From positions 186,001 to 250,000 of the forward strand of contig NZ_JAQFVF010000026.1 in the NCBI RefSeq assembly GCF_027789125.1: a DNA stretch of 64,000 bases, given 5' to 3'. Each line of letters starts with the position of its first letter. The stretch's first letter is position 1. Position numbers and translations under genes: made by a program. Of the stretch, positions 54,211-62,498 are shown in pieces. This DNA comes from Paenibacillus aestuarii. Its GTDB lineage: Bacteria; Bacillota; Bacilli; Paenibacillales; NBRC-103111. The notes beneath the pieces were generated by a model. It was not told the DNA's origin, made no database searches, and saw only the letters and a program-made list of their open reading frames with translations.

Positions 54211-54263
54211 ACTTGGGTCCCTAACGCTATCCGAGCAGCACAAACTTTCAGGAGGCAACCACT

Positions 54264-55367
54264 ATGAACATTATTCAAAGTGTTGAAGTCATGCGGCAGT
54301 CGACTCCGCTCAAAAAGCCGTTTAAAACAGCGCTGCGCACCGTCTATCATACAGAGTCGATCATCGTGCGCATCCAGACCGACGACGGCCGAGTCGGTTG
54401 GGGGGAGGCGCCTGCGACGATTGTTATTACAGGGGACAGCTTGGATAGTATCCAAGCGGCTATCGTACATACGTTCAAACCTTTACTAGTGGGAAAAAGT
54501 TTGCTAGCTTACGAGCGCATTTTGCAAGAGATGCATCAATCGATGATTGGCAGCAGCAGTGCGAAAGCCGCCGTAGATATGGCCATCTATGATCTGGTCG
54601 CACAGAACTGCGGGCTGCCTTTATATCAATTCCTCGGCGGTTACAAGGATCAGATAGAAACGGACTTCACGGTCAGCGTCAATTCGCCGAAGGAAATGGG
54701 CGAAGACGCCATGCGTTACGTGCAAGAAGGCTTCAATGTGCTGAAGATTAAAGTTGGCAAGGATAACTTGCAAGCGGATATTGAAAGAATGCAAGAAATC
54801 CGCAGCTGCGTAGGCAGCGGTGTGAAAATTCGCGTCGATGCGAACCAGGGCTGGCAGGTGAAGGACGCCATCCGCACGATTCGCCGGATGGAGGACTTAG
54901 GGCTTGATATTGAGCTGATCGAGCAGCCGGTGAAGGCTGGGGACATTGAAGGTTTGAAAATGGTAACCGACCATGTGGAGACGCCGATTATGGCCGATGA
55001 GAGTGTATTTTCTCCGCTTCAAGCCTTCGAGGTGCTGAAAACGCGCGCGGCCGACCTGATTAATATCAAGCTGATGAAATCCGGCGGAATCTATAAAGCG
55101 CAGCTCATTAACCATATCGCTGAAGAGTTCGGCGTCGAGTGTATGGTCGGCAGCATGATCGAATCCCGCGTGGCTGTAACAGCGGCAGCCCATCTTGCTG
55201 CGAGTAAGAAAAATATTACCCGTTGCGATTTCGATGCGCCATTAATGATGCAGCATGATATTGTCGTTGGCGGTGTGCAGTATGACGGACGGGTGATGAC
55301 CTTCCCCAAAGTCGCGGGACTTGGCATTCTTGACGTCGTCGGCAGCCAGAGCGTAGTGGGGTCATGA
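54264..55367 (+). CDS. ykfB: L-Ala-D/L-Glu epimerase (enolase superfamily, YkfB-like)
   Basis: The 367-residue enzyme has the muconate/enolase-superfamily set: LKIKVGK (Lys-x-Lys base), RVDANQGW (metal Asp), IELIEQP (Glu), MADES (Asp) and NIKLMKSGG (Lys). It inverts the Glu of L-Ala-D-Glu released from murein peptides. CAGGAGG precedes ATG 54264; it follows ykfA and is followed by ykfC. Confidence 0.92.
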   Translation: MNIIQSVEVMRQSTPLKKPFKTALRTVYHTESIIVRIQTDDGRVGWGEAPATIVITGDSLDSIQAAIVHTFKPLLVGKSLLAYERILQEMHQSMIGSSSAKAAVDMAIYDLVAQNCGLPLYQFLGGYKDQIETDFTVSVNSPKEMGEDAMRYVQEGFNVLKIKVGKDNLQADIERMQEIRSCVGSGVKIRVDANQGWQVKDAIRTIRRMEDLGLDIELIEQPVKAGDIEGLKMVTDHVETPIMADESVFSPLQAFEVLKTRAADLINIKLMKSGGIYKAQLINHIAEEFGVECMVGSMIESRVAVTAAAHLAASKKNITRCDFDAPLMMQHDIVVGGVQYDGRVMTFPKVAGLGILDVVGSQSVVGS

Positions 55368-55371
55368 CGAT

Positions 55372-56331
55372 ATGCTGAAAAAGATGACGGTCGCTGTTCC
55401 TGTCGCAATGGTTTGGACGAACCCTGATTCTCCACGCCCTATGGATGGGCCTGTATTGAAGAACCCGGCGGACATCAGAGCTTGGCTGGGGTGCATGACG
55501 CTTGACGATAAGCTGGATTTGTGTCTGGCGAACCGGGTGCAAACCCAAGTGCTTTATGGTGCAAGTGTGCTTGTTACGGAAGAAAGTGACGGTTGGAGCA
55601 AGGTGCTCGTTTCCCTACAGGGAACGCGGAAGGATCCGTTGGGCTATCCCGGTTGGGTACCCAGCTGCCAATTAGTGGAGGCTGTTGAGGCCCCAGTTGA
55701 CTCGCAGCGAGCAGTAGTGATCGCGGATAAAACATGGTTGTTTAAGGATAGCACCCTATCTGAACCGTTGATCGAGCTGAGCTACCTGACCTCTCTTCCT
55801 TGGCTAAAGCAATCGGGAGATGTGGTGAGTGTACAGACGCCGACGGGGATGGGGTATGTAAAAGCGGATGATGTACGGTTGCGCGATGATGTCGGCGATG
55901 GTAGTGGCAACGGCAATGGCAATGTCTTCCAAGCTCCCCAAGCTGGAGTGAAACACATTGGGCAGGCGATCGTAGAACAAGGGCAGAGGTTTCTTGGTCT
56001 GCCTTATCTATGGGGAGGCATGTCCTCTTATGGCTTCGACTGCTCGGGATTTGCATATTCCATGCACAAATATTTTGGGATTATCATTCCGCGGGATGCT
56101 TCGGATCAAGCCAAACAGGGGACTCTTGTTGAGAAGGAAGCGCTGGAGCCGGGCGATTTGCTCTTCTTTGCTTATGATGAGGGCAAGGGAGCGATTCACC
56201 ATGTTGGGATCTACGCCGGCAACAATCAGATGCTTCATTCGCCCGAAACGATTAAAAGTATCGAACTTATCGATATGAGTACGATGAAGTTAGCCAAGGA
56301 GCATTGCGTATCGAGGCGCTATTGGAAGTAA
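55372..56331 (+). CDS. ykfC: NlpC/P60 endopeptidase (YkfC-like)
   Basis: The 319-residue protein has two SH3b-like domains (about 20-175) and a C-terminal NlpC/P60 domain with FDCSGF (Cys224) and HHVGIY (His276/277). It splits gamma-D-Glu-diamino-acid bonds. No signal peptide is seen, so it cleaves imported peptides. It follows ykfB by 4 nt and ends the operon. Confidence 0.92.
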   Translation: MLKKMTVAVPVAMVWTNPDSPRPMDGPVLKNPADIRAWLGCMTLDDKLDLCLANRVQTQVLYGASVLVTEESDGWSKVLVSLQGTRKDPLGYPGWVPSCQLVEAVEAPVDSQRAVVIADKTWLFKDSTLSEPLIELSYLTSLPWLKQSGDVVSVQTPTGMGYVKADDVRLRDDVGDGSGNGNGNVFQAPQAGVKHIGQAIVEQGQRFLGLPYLWGGMSSYGFDCSGFAYSMHKYFGIIIPRDASDQAKQGTLVEKEALEPGDLLFFAYDEGKGAIHHVGIYAGNNQMLHSPETIKSIELIDMSTMKLAKEHCVSRRYWK

Positions 56332-56340
56332 GTATCGAGG

Positions 56341-56372
56341 CACGCGAGATGATGATCTTGCGTGCTTTATTG
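56341..56372 (+). terminator. Terminator after ykfC
   Basis: GCACGC and GCGTGC arms followed by TTTATTG; the short T-run makes it moderate. Confidence 0.55.
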
Positions 56373-56707
56373 TTGTGAGAATCTTAAATGGATAGGCACT
56401 CCGATCCGCTTGACCACTCAGCAAATAGTGGTCATACCACCGCATCTCGGAGATTAGCGCTTGCCCCACCTCGTGATTCACCGCAATCGGTGTTAAACGT
56501 TGAACGGTGGGATGGGGAACTGTGGGGGATTGACAGCAGCCTGCATCAAAAGCAAGAGACCGTACAGAAGTCATCATAGGGGATAATTTCTCTAATGAAC
56601 GGGTGAAATTCTATGATTTGGATGGAAAGCAAAAAAACCTTTACATCGTTGAACAGACCGTAAAGGGTTTAGCTTGGCTTATTGCTTGATCGGCACCGTG
56701 AAGCGCT
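56373..56707. other. Hairpin-rich intergenic region, no confident gene
   Basis: Nested inverted repeats: CTCCGA/TCGGAG (56399-56404, 56447-56452) enclosing TGACCACT/AGTGGTCA (56411-56418, 56426-56433), then CACCG/CGGTG (56479-56492). A plus-strand open stretch from ~56530 to 56681 reads [23 protein letters not shown] without a start and may be the tail of a broken gene. A minus-strand terminator lies at 56632-56671. No family identified. Confidence 0.4.
56632..56671 (-). terminator. Terminator of the SUMF1 lipoprotein gene
   Basis: AACC.TTTAC (56637-56645) pairs with GTAAAGG.GTT (56660-56669); on the minus strand the second arm is followed by TTTTTTT. Confidence 0.65.
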
Positions 56708-56738
56708 TGAGTCGCAGCTTGCTACTCGCTGCGACTCA
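56708..56738. repeat. 11-bp hairpin over the SUMF1 stop codon
   Basis: TGAGTCGCAGC and GCTGCGACTCA are perfect arms with a 9-nt loop that holds the SUMF1 gene's stop codon (56722-56724). Confidence 0.8.
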
Positions 56739-57555
56739 CACGAAAACCTTGATCGGGTCCAATGCCATTCGCTTCGAACTTGCCTCGAAAAGATGACTCG
56801 TCGTTGCTGACGTCGCCGATCCAACCGCCGCCCTTCGCAACCCGGTAAGAACCGCTATTGCTGTCCGAGTCTCCGAACCAGTTCCAGCACCATTCCCTAA
56901 CATTTCCTGACATATCGTAAAGTCCTAACTCGTTGGGTTTCTTGACACCGATAAATTTTGTTTGATTGTTGTTGTTTTCTATGATAGGCCAGTTCCAATC
57001 TCCTGATAAGTACTTATCTCCAGCATTTTTCCAATACCATGCTACTTCATCTGCATTATTGCTTCCGCTGTAAGTATAACTCTTGCTCATCTGACCTCCG
57101 CCAGCAGCATATTCCCACTCGGCTTCTGTCGGCAATCGATAACCATTAGCCCCCTCATTGATCGTTACTGTCCATTTTATATTGTCGTTATCACTCTTAT
57201 TATTCGGGTCTTTTTTATTCTTATCTATATTGTAATACGGTTTTAAACCCTCTTTCGTACTCCTTTTATTACAGTACTCCACAACGTCATACCAGCTTAC
57301 CATTTCCACCGGCAAATTGTCGCCTTTGAATTTGGAAGGATCACTTCCCATTACCTCCAACCACTCTTTTTGAGTGACCTCATACTTGCCGATATAAAAG
57401 TTCGGCATTGTTACACTTTTTCCATAGTAGTTGGACTTTGTGTTCATAAAAGTCCCGCCTTTAACTAATACAAAGTTATCAGACTTTACTTCTTGCGAAC
57501 AAGCGCTGACAACAACCACGATTGCTACTAAAAGGAAAAATAGTAGTTTTCTCAT
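56722..57555 (-). CDS. Lipoprotein with SUMF1/formylglycine-generating-enzyme-like domain
   Basis: The 277-residue lipoprotein has a signal with VSAC lipobox (Cys19) and a SUMF1/FGE-sulfatase domain (VLVKGGTFMNTKSN, YEVTQKEWLEVMG, GYRLPTEAEWEYAA, YDMSGNVREWCWNWF). Many SUMF1 proteins are non-enzymatic scaffolds. It lies in an A+T-rich, hairpin-dense patch with the xylanase and looks foreign to its surroundings. GGAGATA precedes ATG 57555. Confidence 0.85.
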   Translation of the reverse strand: MRKLLFFLLVAIVVVVSACSQEVKSDNFVLVKGGTFMNTKSNYYGKSVTMPNFYIGKYEVTQKEWLEVMGSDPSKFKGDNLPVEMVSWYDVVEYCNKRSTKEGLKPYYNIDKNKKDPNNKSDNDNIKWTVTINEGANGYRLPTEAEWEYAAGGGQMSKSYTYSGSNNADEVAWYWKNAGDKYLSGDWNWPIIENNNNQTKFIGVKKPNELGLYDMSGNVREWCWNWFGDSDSNSGSYRVAKGGGWIGDVSNDESSFRGKFEANGIGPDQGFRVSRSE

Positions 57556-57849
57556 TGATATATCTCCTTTAAACGGATAGGAAAAGTTATAGGCCGTGAC
57601 GGCCTACAACACGCGCCACCGGCACGTTCGTCTTGCGGGGATACAATCCCGCAATGCATACGGGCTGACGGGTCAGGCTCAAGCTAGCGCATAACGACCA
57701 GCGGCCTGCCCCCAATTCTTACTCAAGTCATATATAGGCTCGTTTCTTGAAATATATAAGGCCGCCGGCTGTGAAGCGGCAGGCCTTATACGGAAAAACT
57801 TCTGGAGACGGTCAGGCGGCCGTCAGTTGCCTTGCTTGCAGGTGACCTG
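57556..57849. other. Cluster of hairpins between lipoprotein and xylanase genes
   Basis: Several perfect or near-perfect inverted repeats occur within 240 nt: TAGGCCG/CGGCCTA (57590-57606), TTGCGGG/CCCGCAA (57633-57654), TATAAGGCC/GGCCTTATA (57755-57790, with inner GCCG/CGGC), GACGG/CCGTC (57807-57824). The 57755 stem may be the xylanase terminator. No coding sequence recognised; the DNA is more G+C-rich than both flanking genes. Confidence 0.6.
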
Positions 57850-58488
57850 TTACCACACCGTTACGTTAGAGCTACCACTACTTTGATACCCTTCTGTCGC
57901 CAATATCTGGTAAGACCAACTGCTTCCCAAGTTCATTCCGTAATTCTTCCATGCGTTAACGTGGTTGCTAAAAGTGATAGCAACGTTGCTTCCCGTCGCT
58001 CTCTTCGACTGACGGACACTCCAGTACTGGGTGAAAGTTGCAGTACCGTCAATAGAAGGTGCGTTGGTTCGCGTAGCCGTATATACGTCATATGTGCCCC
58101 CATCACTGGTCACAGTGCCTTTATACGTCCCAGTAGGTCTATAGGTGCCCCAGCTATCAACGACATAATATTCTATGAGTGAGTTTCTCGTCCATCCATA
58201 GAGAGACAAATACCCATTGCCAGACGGCGACCAGACGCCGGCATTGTAGTTAATTGTCCTAGATGCCGATCCGGTACCCCAGCCTTTACCAACAACAAAG
58301 TTCCCGGAATTTGTCCATGAAACGCTGTAATTGCCACCAGATCCATTCGTAGCATTAACTGTCCCGCCACCATCGGTCCAATTTTGCCAGTAGTCTGTCG
58401 CTGCACTAGCAGATGCTGTAAATAAGCTGGTGCAGCCCACTGTAGCTGCCATAACTAACGTCAACATTTTCTTGTTAAATTTAAACAT
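57850..58488 (-). CDS. xynA: Secreted endo-1,4-beta-xylanase (GH11)
   Basis: The 212-residue precursor has a signal peptide (about 1-28, [10 protein letters not shown]) and one GH11 jelly-roll domain. The nucleophile Glu is in [13 protein letters not shown] and the acid/base Glu in [13 protein letters not shown]. It is close in length and sequence to B. subtilis XynA. The start is ATG 58488 after GGGAGG; the frame opens earlier at 58521. A cre-like box and a -10 element lie 190 nt upstream. Confidence 0.95.
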   Translation of the reverse strand: MFKFNKKMLTLVMAATVGCTSLFTASASAATDYWQNWTDGGGTVNATNGSGGNYSVSWTNSGNFVVGKGWGTGSASRTINYNAGVWSPSGNGYLSLYGWTRNSLIEYYVVDSWGTYRPTGTYKGTVTSDGGTYDVYTATRTNAPSIDGTATFTQYWSVRQSKRATGSNVAITFSNHVNAWKNYGMNLGSSWSYQILATEGYQSSGSSNVTVW

Positions 58489-59025
58489 AATCCTACCTCC
58501 CAAAATATTTTTATTTGTCACAACGGTTGTTTTTCTTTGATGCAGATAACTTATCCCGTGTCATATTCCGCGAACTTCTGCCTGCAACCTCCTCCTGAGA
58601 AAGGATTTTCTTTTTCAAAAACCTTCTCTAACATTTCTTTAATAACCACAAGAAAACTGATCTTGTCTAAACAAATTATATAAGGTAAGCGCATACATTA
58701 CACTTAACAAATTAAAGATTTACCCCCATTATTTTCACATTTATTTAACAAATTCCCAGAAAGTAAAAATGCCCCCCTATTAAAAGACGCTATATTCATT
58801 ATGGAACTTTGTAGGAAGTTCTGAATGCTTTTTATATTTATAGGCATCCTCATTCTCGAATATTTGACTCTTTCCATGAAAACCACACCCTATTTGGATT
58901 CGGAAATGCTTAATCTATATCATTTTTAAATAAAAAGTCCTTCGGTTGGGTCAAATTCACCCTGTCGGGCGAATCTAACGAAATCGGCAAAAAGCTGGGA
59001 GGGGACCCACCAGGCACTCCCCGCC
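58489..59025. other. Long A+T-rich 5' region of the xylanase gene
   Basis: About 540 nt without a supported gene. On the minus strand ATGTATGCGCTTACC (58684-58698) resembles a cre site with about two mismatches, and TATAAT lies at 58675-58680. The leader to ATG 58488 would be about 185 nt. The remaining stretch holds only short open frames without ribosome sites. Confidence 0.45.
58684..58698 (-). promoter_or_regulatory. cre-like site and -10 upstream of the xylanase gene
   Basis: ATGTATGCGCTTACC on the minus strand differs from the cre consensus at about two positions; TATAAT at 58675-58680 follows. A matching -35 is not obvious. Confidence 0.4.
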
Positions 59026-60774
59026 TCACCCATACCGCTCAGGAATGCTCACCTGCACCGTCGTCCCTGCGTCAGGCAGACTGTCGATCTGCAGGACGGC
59101 TTGCCTGCCGAACAAGTGTTCCAATCGTTTTTTCGTATTGGATAAGCCGATATGCCGGATCCCGGGGCCGTCTTTGTTGACGCCCTTGTCCCAGATTGCG
59201 GTGAGCTGCTCCGCTTCGATGCCGATGCCATTGTCTTCCACGATAAGCGTTAAGATGCCGCTATTGGCGGTTGCGGATATGCGAATCGTGCCTTTAGCAT
59301 CCTTCGGGCAGATGCCGTGGAAGATCGCATTTTCGACAAAGGGCTGAAGAAGGTTGCGGGGAATTAAACAATCCAGCCATTGATCGTCAATGTCCCACAC
59401 CACTTCAAAAATGTCAAGGTAACGATAAGATTGAATGGCCACGTAATCCCGCAAAATGCTAATTTCCTCTCGCAGCGGGATGAGGGCATGTCCGTCGCCC
59501 ATTCGCACAGCATCCTGCAGGATGCGGATAAAGGAAGCGACCATGCGGACGACATCTTCGTTGCCTTGCTTTTGGGCCATGTAAATGACAGCGTTCAACG
59601 TGTTGTAGACGAAGTGCGGATTCAACTGGGAGAGGAGAAGTTCCAGCTCCAGCTCCCGTTTCTCTTGCTCGTAGCGGATCGATTCTTCCATGTCCATGCG
59701 GAGCTGTTCGATCATGCGATTAAAGCCTTGCCCCAACTTCTCCAGCTCATCGCCTGTTTGGATCGTAACGGACGTCTGCAAGTTCCCGCTGGAGACAGCA
59801 TTCATAGCATGGTAAAGACGCATAATAGGTCTCGTGATGCGGAAAATAGCGGGCATGATCAGGACGAGAATGAGAATCGTACTGGCAAGCGAGAAAATGG
59901 CAAGCAAATAGATCACGATTCTCCCACGCTCTATTAATGTTTGATGGGATGTATACGAGATCAATCTCCAGTTATTCCCAGAGAAGCGATTGACCAGCAA
60001 GTAACCGCCATTTATTGCTTGTATCCCTTCCTCTTTGTGCAATAAAGCCTCGCGTTTAAACAGCTCCTCGTCTGTGGAGTCGGGTTGCCGCAGTTTTTTC
60101 TCATAGATAATATGATTGCTGTCATTCGCCCATAAGAACCCGTCAAAATCCGTGCTCCCATACGTAAGTAAGGACTCGAAACTGCTGTAGTCCAAATTCA
60201 GAATCAATTGCCCGATCGTGCGCCCCGATTGCTGGACATCCTTCACGTTGACGATGTAGCTGATGGTATTGCTCTGCGTCACCGCATTAAAAAAAATTTG
60301 ATGAGGCTCCGTAAAGCCGCCTAATTGCCCCGAAGCCACAAAATTTTGATACCACGCTTCTTTCATCCGATCATTCATGTAGTTGTCATATCTAGCCTCG
60401 CTGTAAAACGATTCGCCACTAGGCATCACAAGCGCGAAGCTCATCACTTCCTTGCGCAGTCCTTTATTCTCGTCCAAATAGCTGAACGTATCCTGGAGGA
60501 GCGAGAGCTTGTCGAAAGTATCCATTTGTCCATATTGGTTAAAAAACAACTGCAATTGATTGGAAATGATTAAGGAAGAAGCGAACTTAACGATATCATC
60601 CGACATATACTGCAGCTGCCTGGCCGTCTGGCCAAGTTTAGTGTCATCGTCATGGATCATTTGTTTGAGGAGAATTTTTTGATAAAAATAATAGGTAAAG
60701 CCTGCGGCTAGCAGGAAACTCACAGCAGCTACGATGACTAACCGAATCAGAATGACAGAGCGCAAACTTCTCAT
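59026..60774 (-). CDS. YesM-like sensor histidine kinase
   Basis: The 582-residue kinase has an N-terminal TM (VAAVSFLLAAGFTYYF), an extracellular sensor of about 250 residues, a second TM, HAMP (PIMRLYHAMNAVSSGNL), the His_kinase helix with QLNPHFVYNTLNAV (phospho-His) and an HATPase domain (DNGIGIEAEQ, HIGLSNTKKRLEHLFG). It overlaps its response-regulator gene by 4 nt. Such pairs sense extracellular sugars and activate sugar-uptake genes. Confidence 0.92.
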   Translation of the reverse strand: MRSLRSVILIRLVIVAAVSFLLAAGFTYYFYQKILLKQMIHDDDTKLGQTARQLQYMSDDIVKFASSLIISNQLQLFFNQYGQMDTFDKLSLLQDTFSYLDENKGLRKEVMSFALVMPSGESFYSEARYDNYMNDRMKEAWYQNFVASGQLGGFTEPHQIFFNAVTQSNTISYIVNVKDVQQSGRTIGQLILNLDYSSFESLLTYGSTDFDGFLWANDSNHIIYEKKLRQPDSTDEELFKREALLHKEEGIQAINGGYLLVNRFSGNNWRLISYTSHQTLIERGRIVIYLLAIFSLASTILILVLIMPAIFRITRPIMRLYHAMNAVSSGNLQTSVTIQTGDELEKLGQGFNRMIEQLRMDMEESIRYEQEKRELELELLLSQLNPHFVYNTLNAVIYMAQKQGNEDVVRMVASFIRILQDAVRMGDGHALIPLREEISILRDYVAIQSYRYLDIFEVVWDIDDQWLDCLIPRNLLQPFVENAIFHGICPKDAKGTIRISATANSGILTLIVEDNGIGIEAEQLTAIWDKGVNKDGPGIRHIGLSNTKKRLEHLFGRQAVLQIDSLPDAGTTVQVSIPERYG

Positions 60775-62321
60775 AGCCGGCTTCCCGCCTCTCGATATTG
60801 ATGGGGAAGGAGTCCGGTCACTTTTTTGAATACTTGGGTAAAATGCTGAGGCGATCGATAGCCGATTCTTGCGGCGACATCTGTAATTTTTGCATCTTCT
60901 TGCCGCAAAATCCGTTTGGCCTGCTGAATTCTGTGCTCGGTTACATAGTCCAGAAATGTTCGATCCATTTCTTTTTTGAACAATTGATGCAGGTAGGAGG
61001 GGCTAATCCCGATGGCATACGAGACGTCGTCGATACTGATTTCTTCATGATAGTGCTCATGAATATAACGAAGCGCTCGCTGCATTTTGCCAGATAACGG
61101 GCCAATCTCGTTCATTGAAGTGAGGCGCTCTCGCAGGTGCTGAATAAACCGTTCGATGAGTTCGTCCATCTGATAGACAGGGTCATAGAGCTTCACGTCG
61201 AAAATATCAGTATCCATCCTGCCAAATTGGGCTGCAGGTTCTTGAATAACGTTGGTCAGGCCGCCAATCGTATCGTATAATCCACGCAAGTCCCATTTGG
61301 GCTTGCGAATGCGAGAAAAAAGCTCTTTTACCGCCTTCTCCATCATCGCGACGTCTTGCTGTTCCAAGCTCTCATGGAGCGCATCGAAGCGGATGTGGCG
61401 GGCAGCCGGGGGAGTGGACTCCACAGATAGAGGAAGCCCGTTCACACAGAGCAATGCTTCCCGCCCGCAAAAGATCGTATGCCGTGCCGCTTCAACAACT
61501 TGTTGAAACGATGCAGGGAGTGAGGTCGGATCATGGCCTCCATATGTATAGAAGACGGAAAAGGTCCGATTAAATTCACCGAAGAGGTGCTGCTGTGCCG
61601 ACTGTAAAAGCGTTTGCAGCTCGCTGTGAAGCACGCAGGCCGCCTTGTTTCTCTGGGCAAATAACAGCACGATTTGTGCCCCGTGGGTCTGGAATTCGCC
61701 CAACAGCTTCCAATGCTCGTTGGCTGCGCAATGCTTCGTGATCTCCATGATCCACTTGGCTGCATGCGCAGGCTCAGTGTGCACGTTGGTCAAGTGATCG
61801 GTCGAGAATGGGGCATCCTTCTGGATCAACGCCAGGCCGAAAGGGGGCTTCATACCATCGATGTTGGAAGATGGCTTCAGCTCTATTCCGGTTACGAGGT
61901 CCTTGATCATATCGTTTTGCATCATCCGCTGCTGCTTCTTCTCTAATTCCCAGGTCGCTTTCGCTTTATTCAATTCTTGCAACAGCTTGTGGCTGTCAAT
62001 TTCATGTTTAATCAAATAGCTGGAAACCCCGCCAAGCGAGATCACCTGCCTTGCAACGCTGAAATCTTCATAAGCGCTAAGGACGATGAATAGGATGCCT
62101 AATTGTTTTTCGGAAACGGCTCGGATTAGCTGAACACCGTCCATGACCGGCATTCGGATGTCAACAATGACGATCTCCGGGCGTTTCTCTTCACAGATGC
62201 GCAGGGCGCTCTTCCCGTTCGTGGCGGTGGCGATCATTTCGTAACCGCACGCTTCCCACGGAATAAGACCTTTGATATGTTCGATCACAATGGGTTCATC
62301 GTCGACCAACATGACTTTCAT
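60771..62321 (-). CDS. YesN-like response regulator (REC plus AraC HTH)
   Basis: The ~516-residue regulator has an N-terminal receiver with the phospho-Asp54 in VIVDIRMPVMDG, a long linker and a C-terminal AraC helix-turn-helix (YHEEISIDDVSYAIGISPSYLHQLFKKEM, RIGYRSPQHFTQVFKKVTG). Start ATG 62321 lies after GGGGTGAG; GTG 62330 is the longer alternative. It is divergent to the sugar-binding lipoprotein, its probable target. Confidence 0.92.
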   Translation of the reverse strand: MKVMLVDDEPIVIEHIKGLIPWEACGYEMIATATNGKSALRICEEKRPEIVIVDIRMPVMDGVQLIRAVSEKQLGILFIVLSAYEDFSVARQVISLGGVSSYLIKHEIDSHKLLQELNKAKATWELEKKQQRMMQNDMIKDLVTGIELKPSSNIDGMKPPFGLALIQKDAPFSTDHLTNVHTEPAHAAKWIMEITKHCAANEHWKLLGEFQTHGAQIVLLFAQRNKAACVLHSELQTLLQSAQQHLFGEFNRTFSVFYTYGGHDPTSLPASFQQVVEAARHTIFCGREALLCVNGLPLSVESTPPAARHIRFDALHESLEQQDVAMMEKAVKELFSRIRKPKWDLRGLYDTIGGLTNVIQEPAAQFGRMDTDIFDVKLYDPVYQMDELIERFIQHLRERLTSMNEIGPLSGKMQRALRYIHEHYHEEISIDDVSYAIGISPSYLHQLFKKEMDRTFLDYVTEHRIQQAKRILRQEDAKITDVAARIGYRSPQHFTQVFKKVTGLLPHQYREAGSRL

Positions 62322-62419
62322 ACGTCTCACCCCTATTACCAGATTATTAACAGTATAGCGTATCCAGTGAAGAGTCCGATAGGCGAATGTAGGATTGCGA
62401 CCAAAATAGTAGGATTGTA

Positions 62420-62435
62420 TTGTTTACGCTTACAT
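62420..62435 (+). promoter_or_regulatory. cre site upstream of the sugar-binding lipoprotein
   Basis: TTGTTTACGCTTACAT; its reverse complement (ATGTAAGCGTAAACAA) fits WTGNAANCGNWNNCW without mismatch. It overlaps a -35-like TTTACG (62423-62428) with 18-nt spacing to TATGAT (62447-62452). Confidence 0.75.
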
Positions 62436-62498
62436 TTGGTTCCATGTATGATTGGAAGCGTATACAGTAAGTTGCACGCTAAAGGGAGGTATTCAATA

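Noticed and set aside
56290-56579. Opposed open frames (63 and 95 codons) after ykfC
   Set aside because: Neither has a clear ribosome site or recognised domain, and the DNA is dominated by hairpins; reported only as a hairpin-rich gap.
58704-58886. 60-codon minus-strand frame upstream of the xylanase
   Set aside because: No ribosome site, no family, low-complexity A+T-rich DNA.
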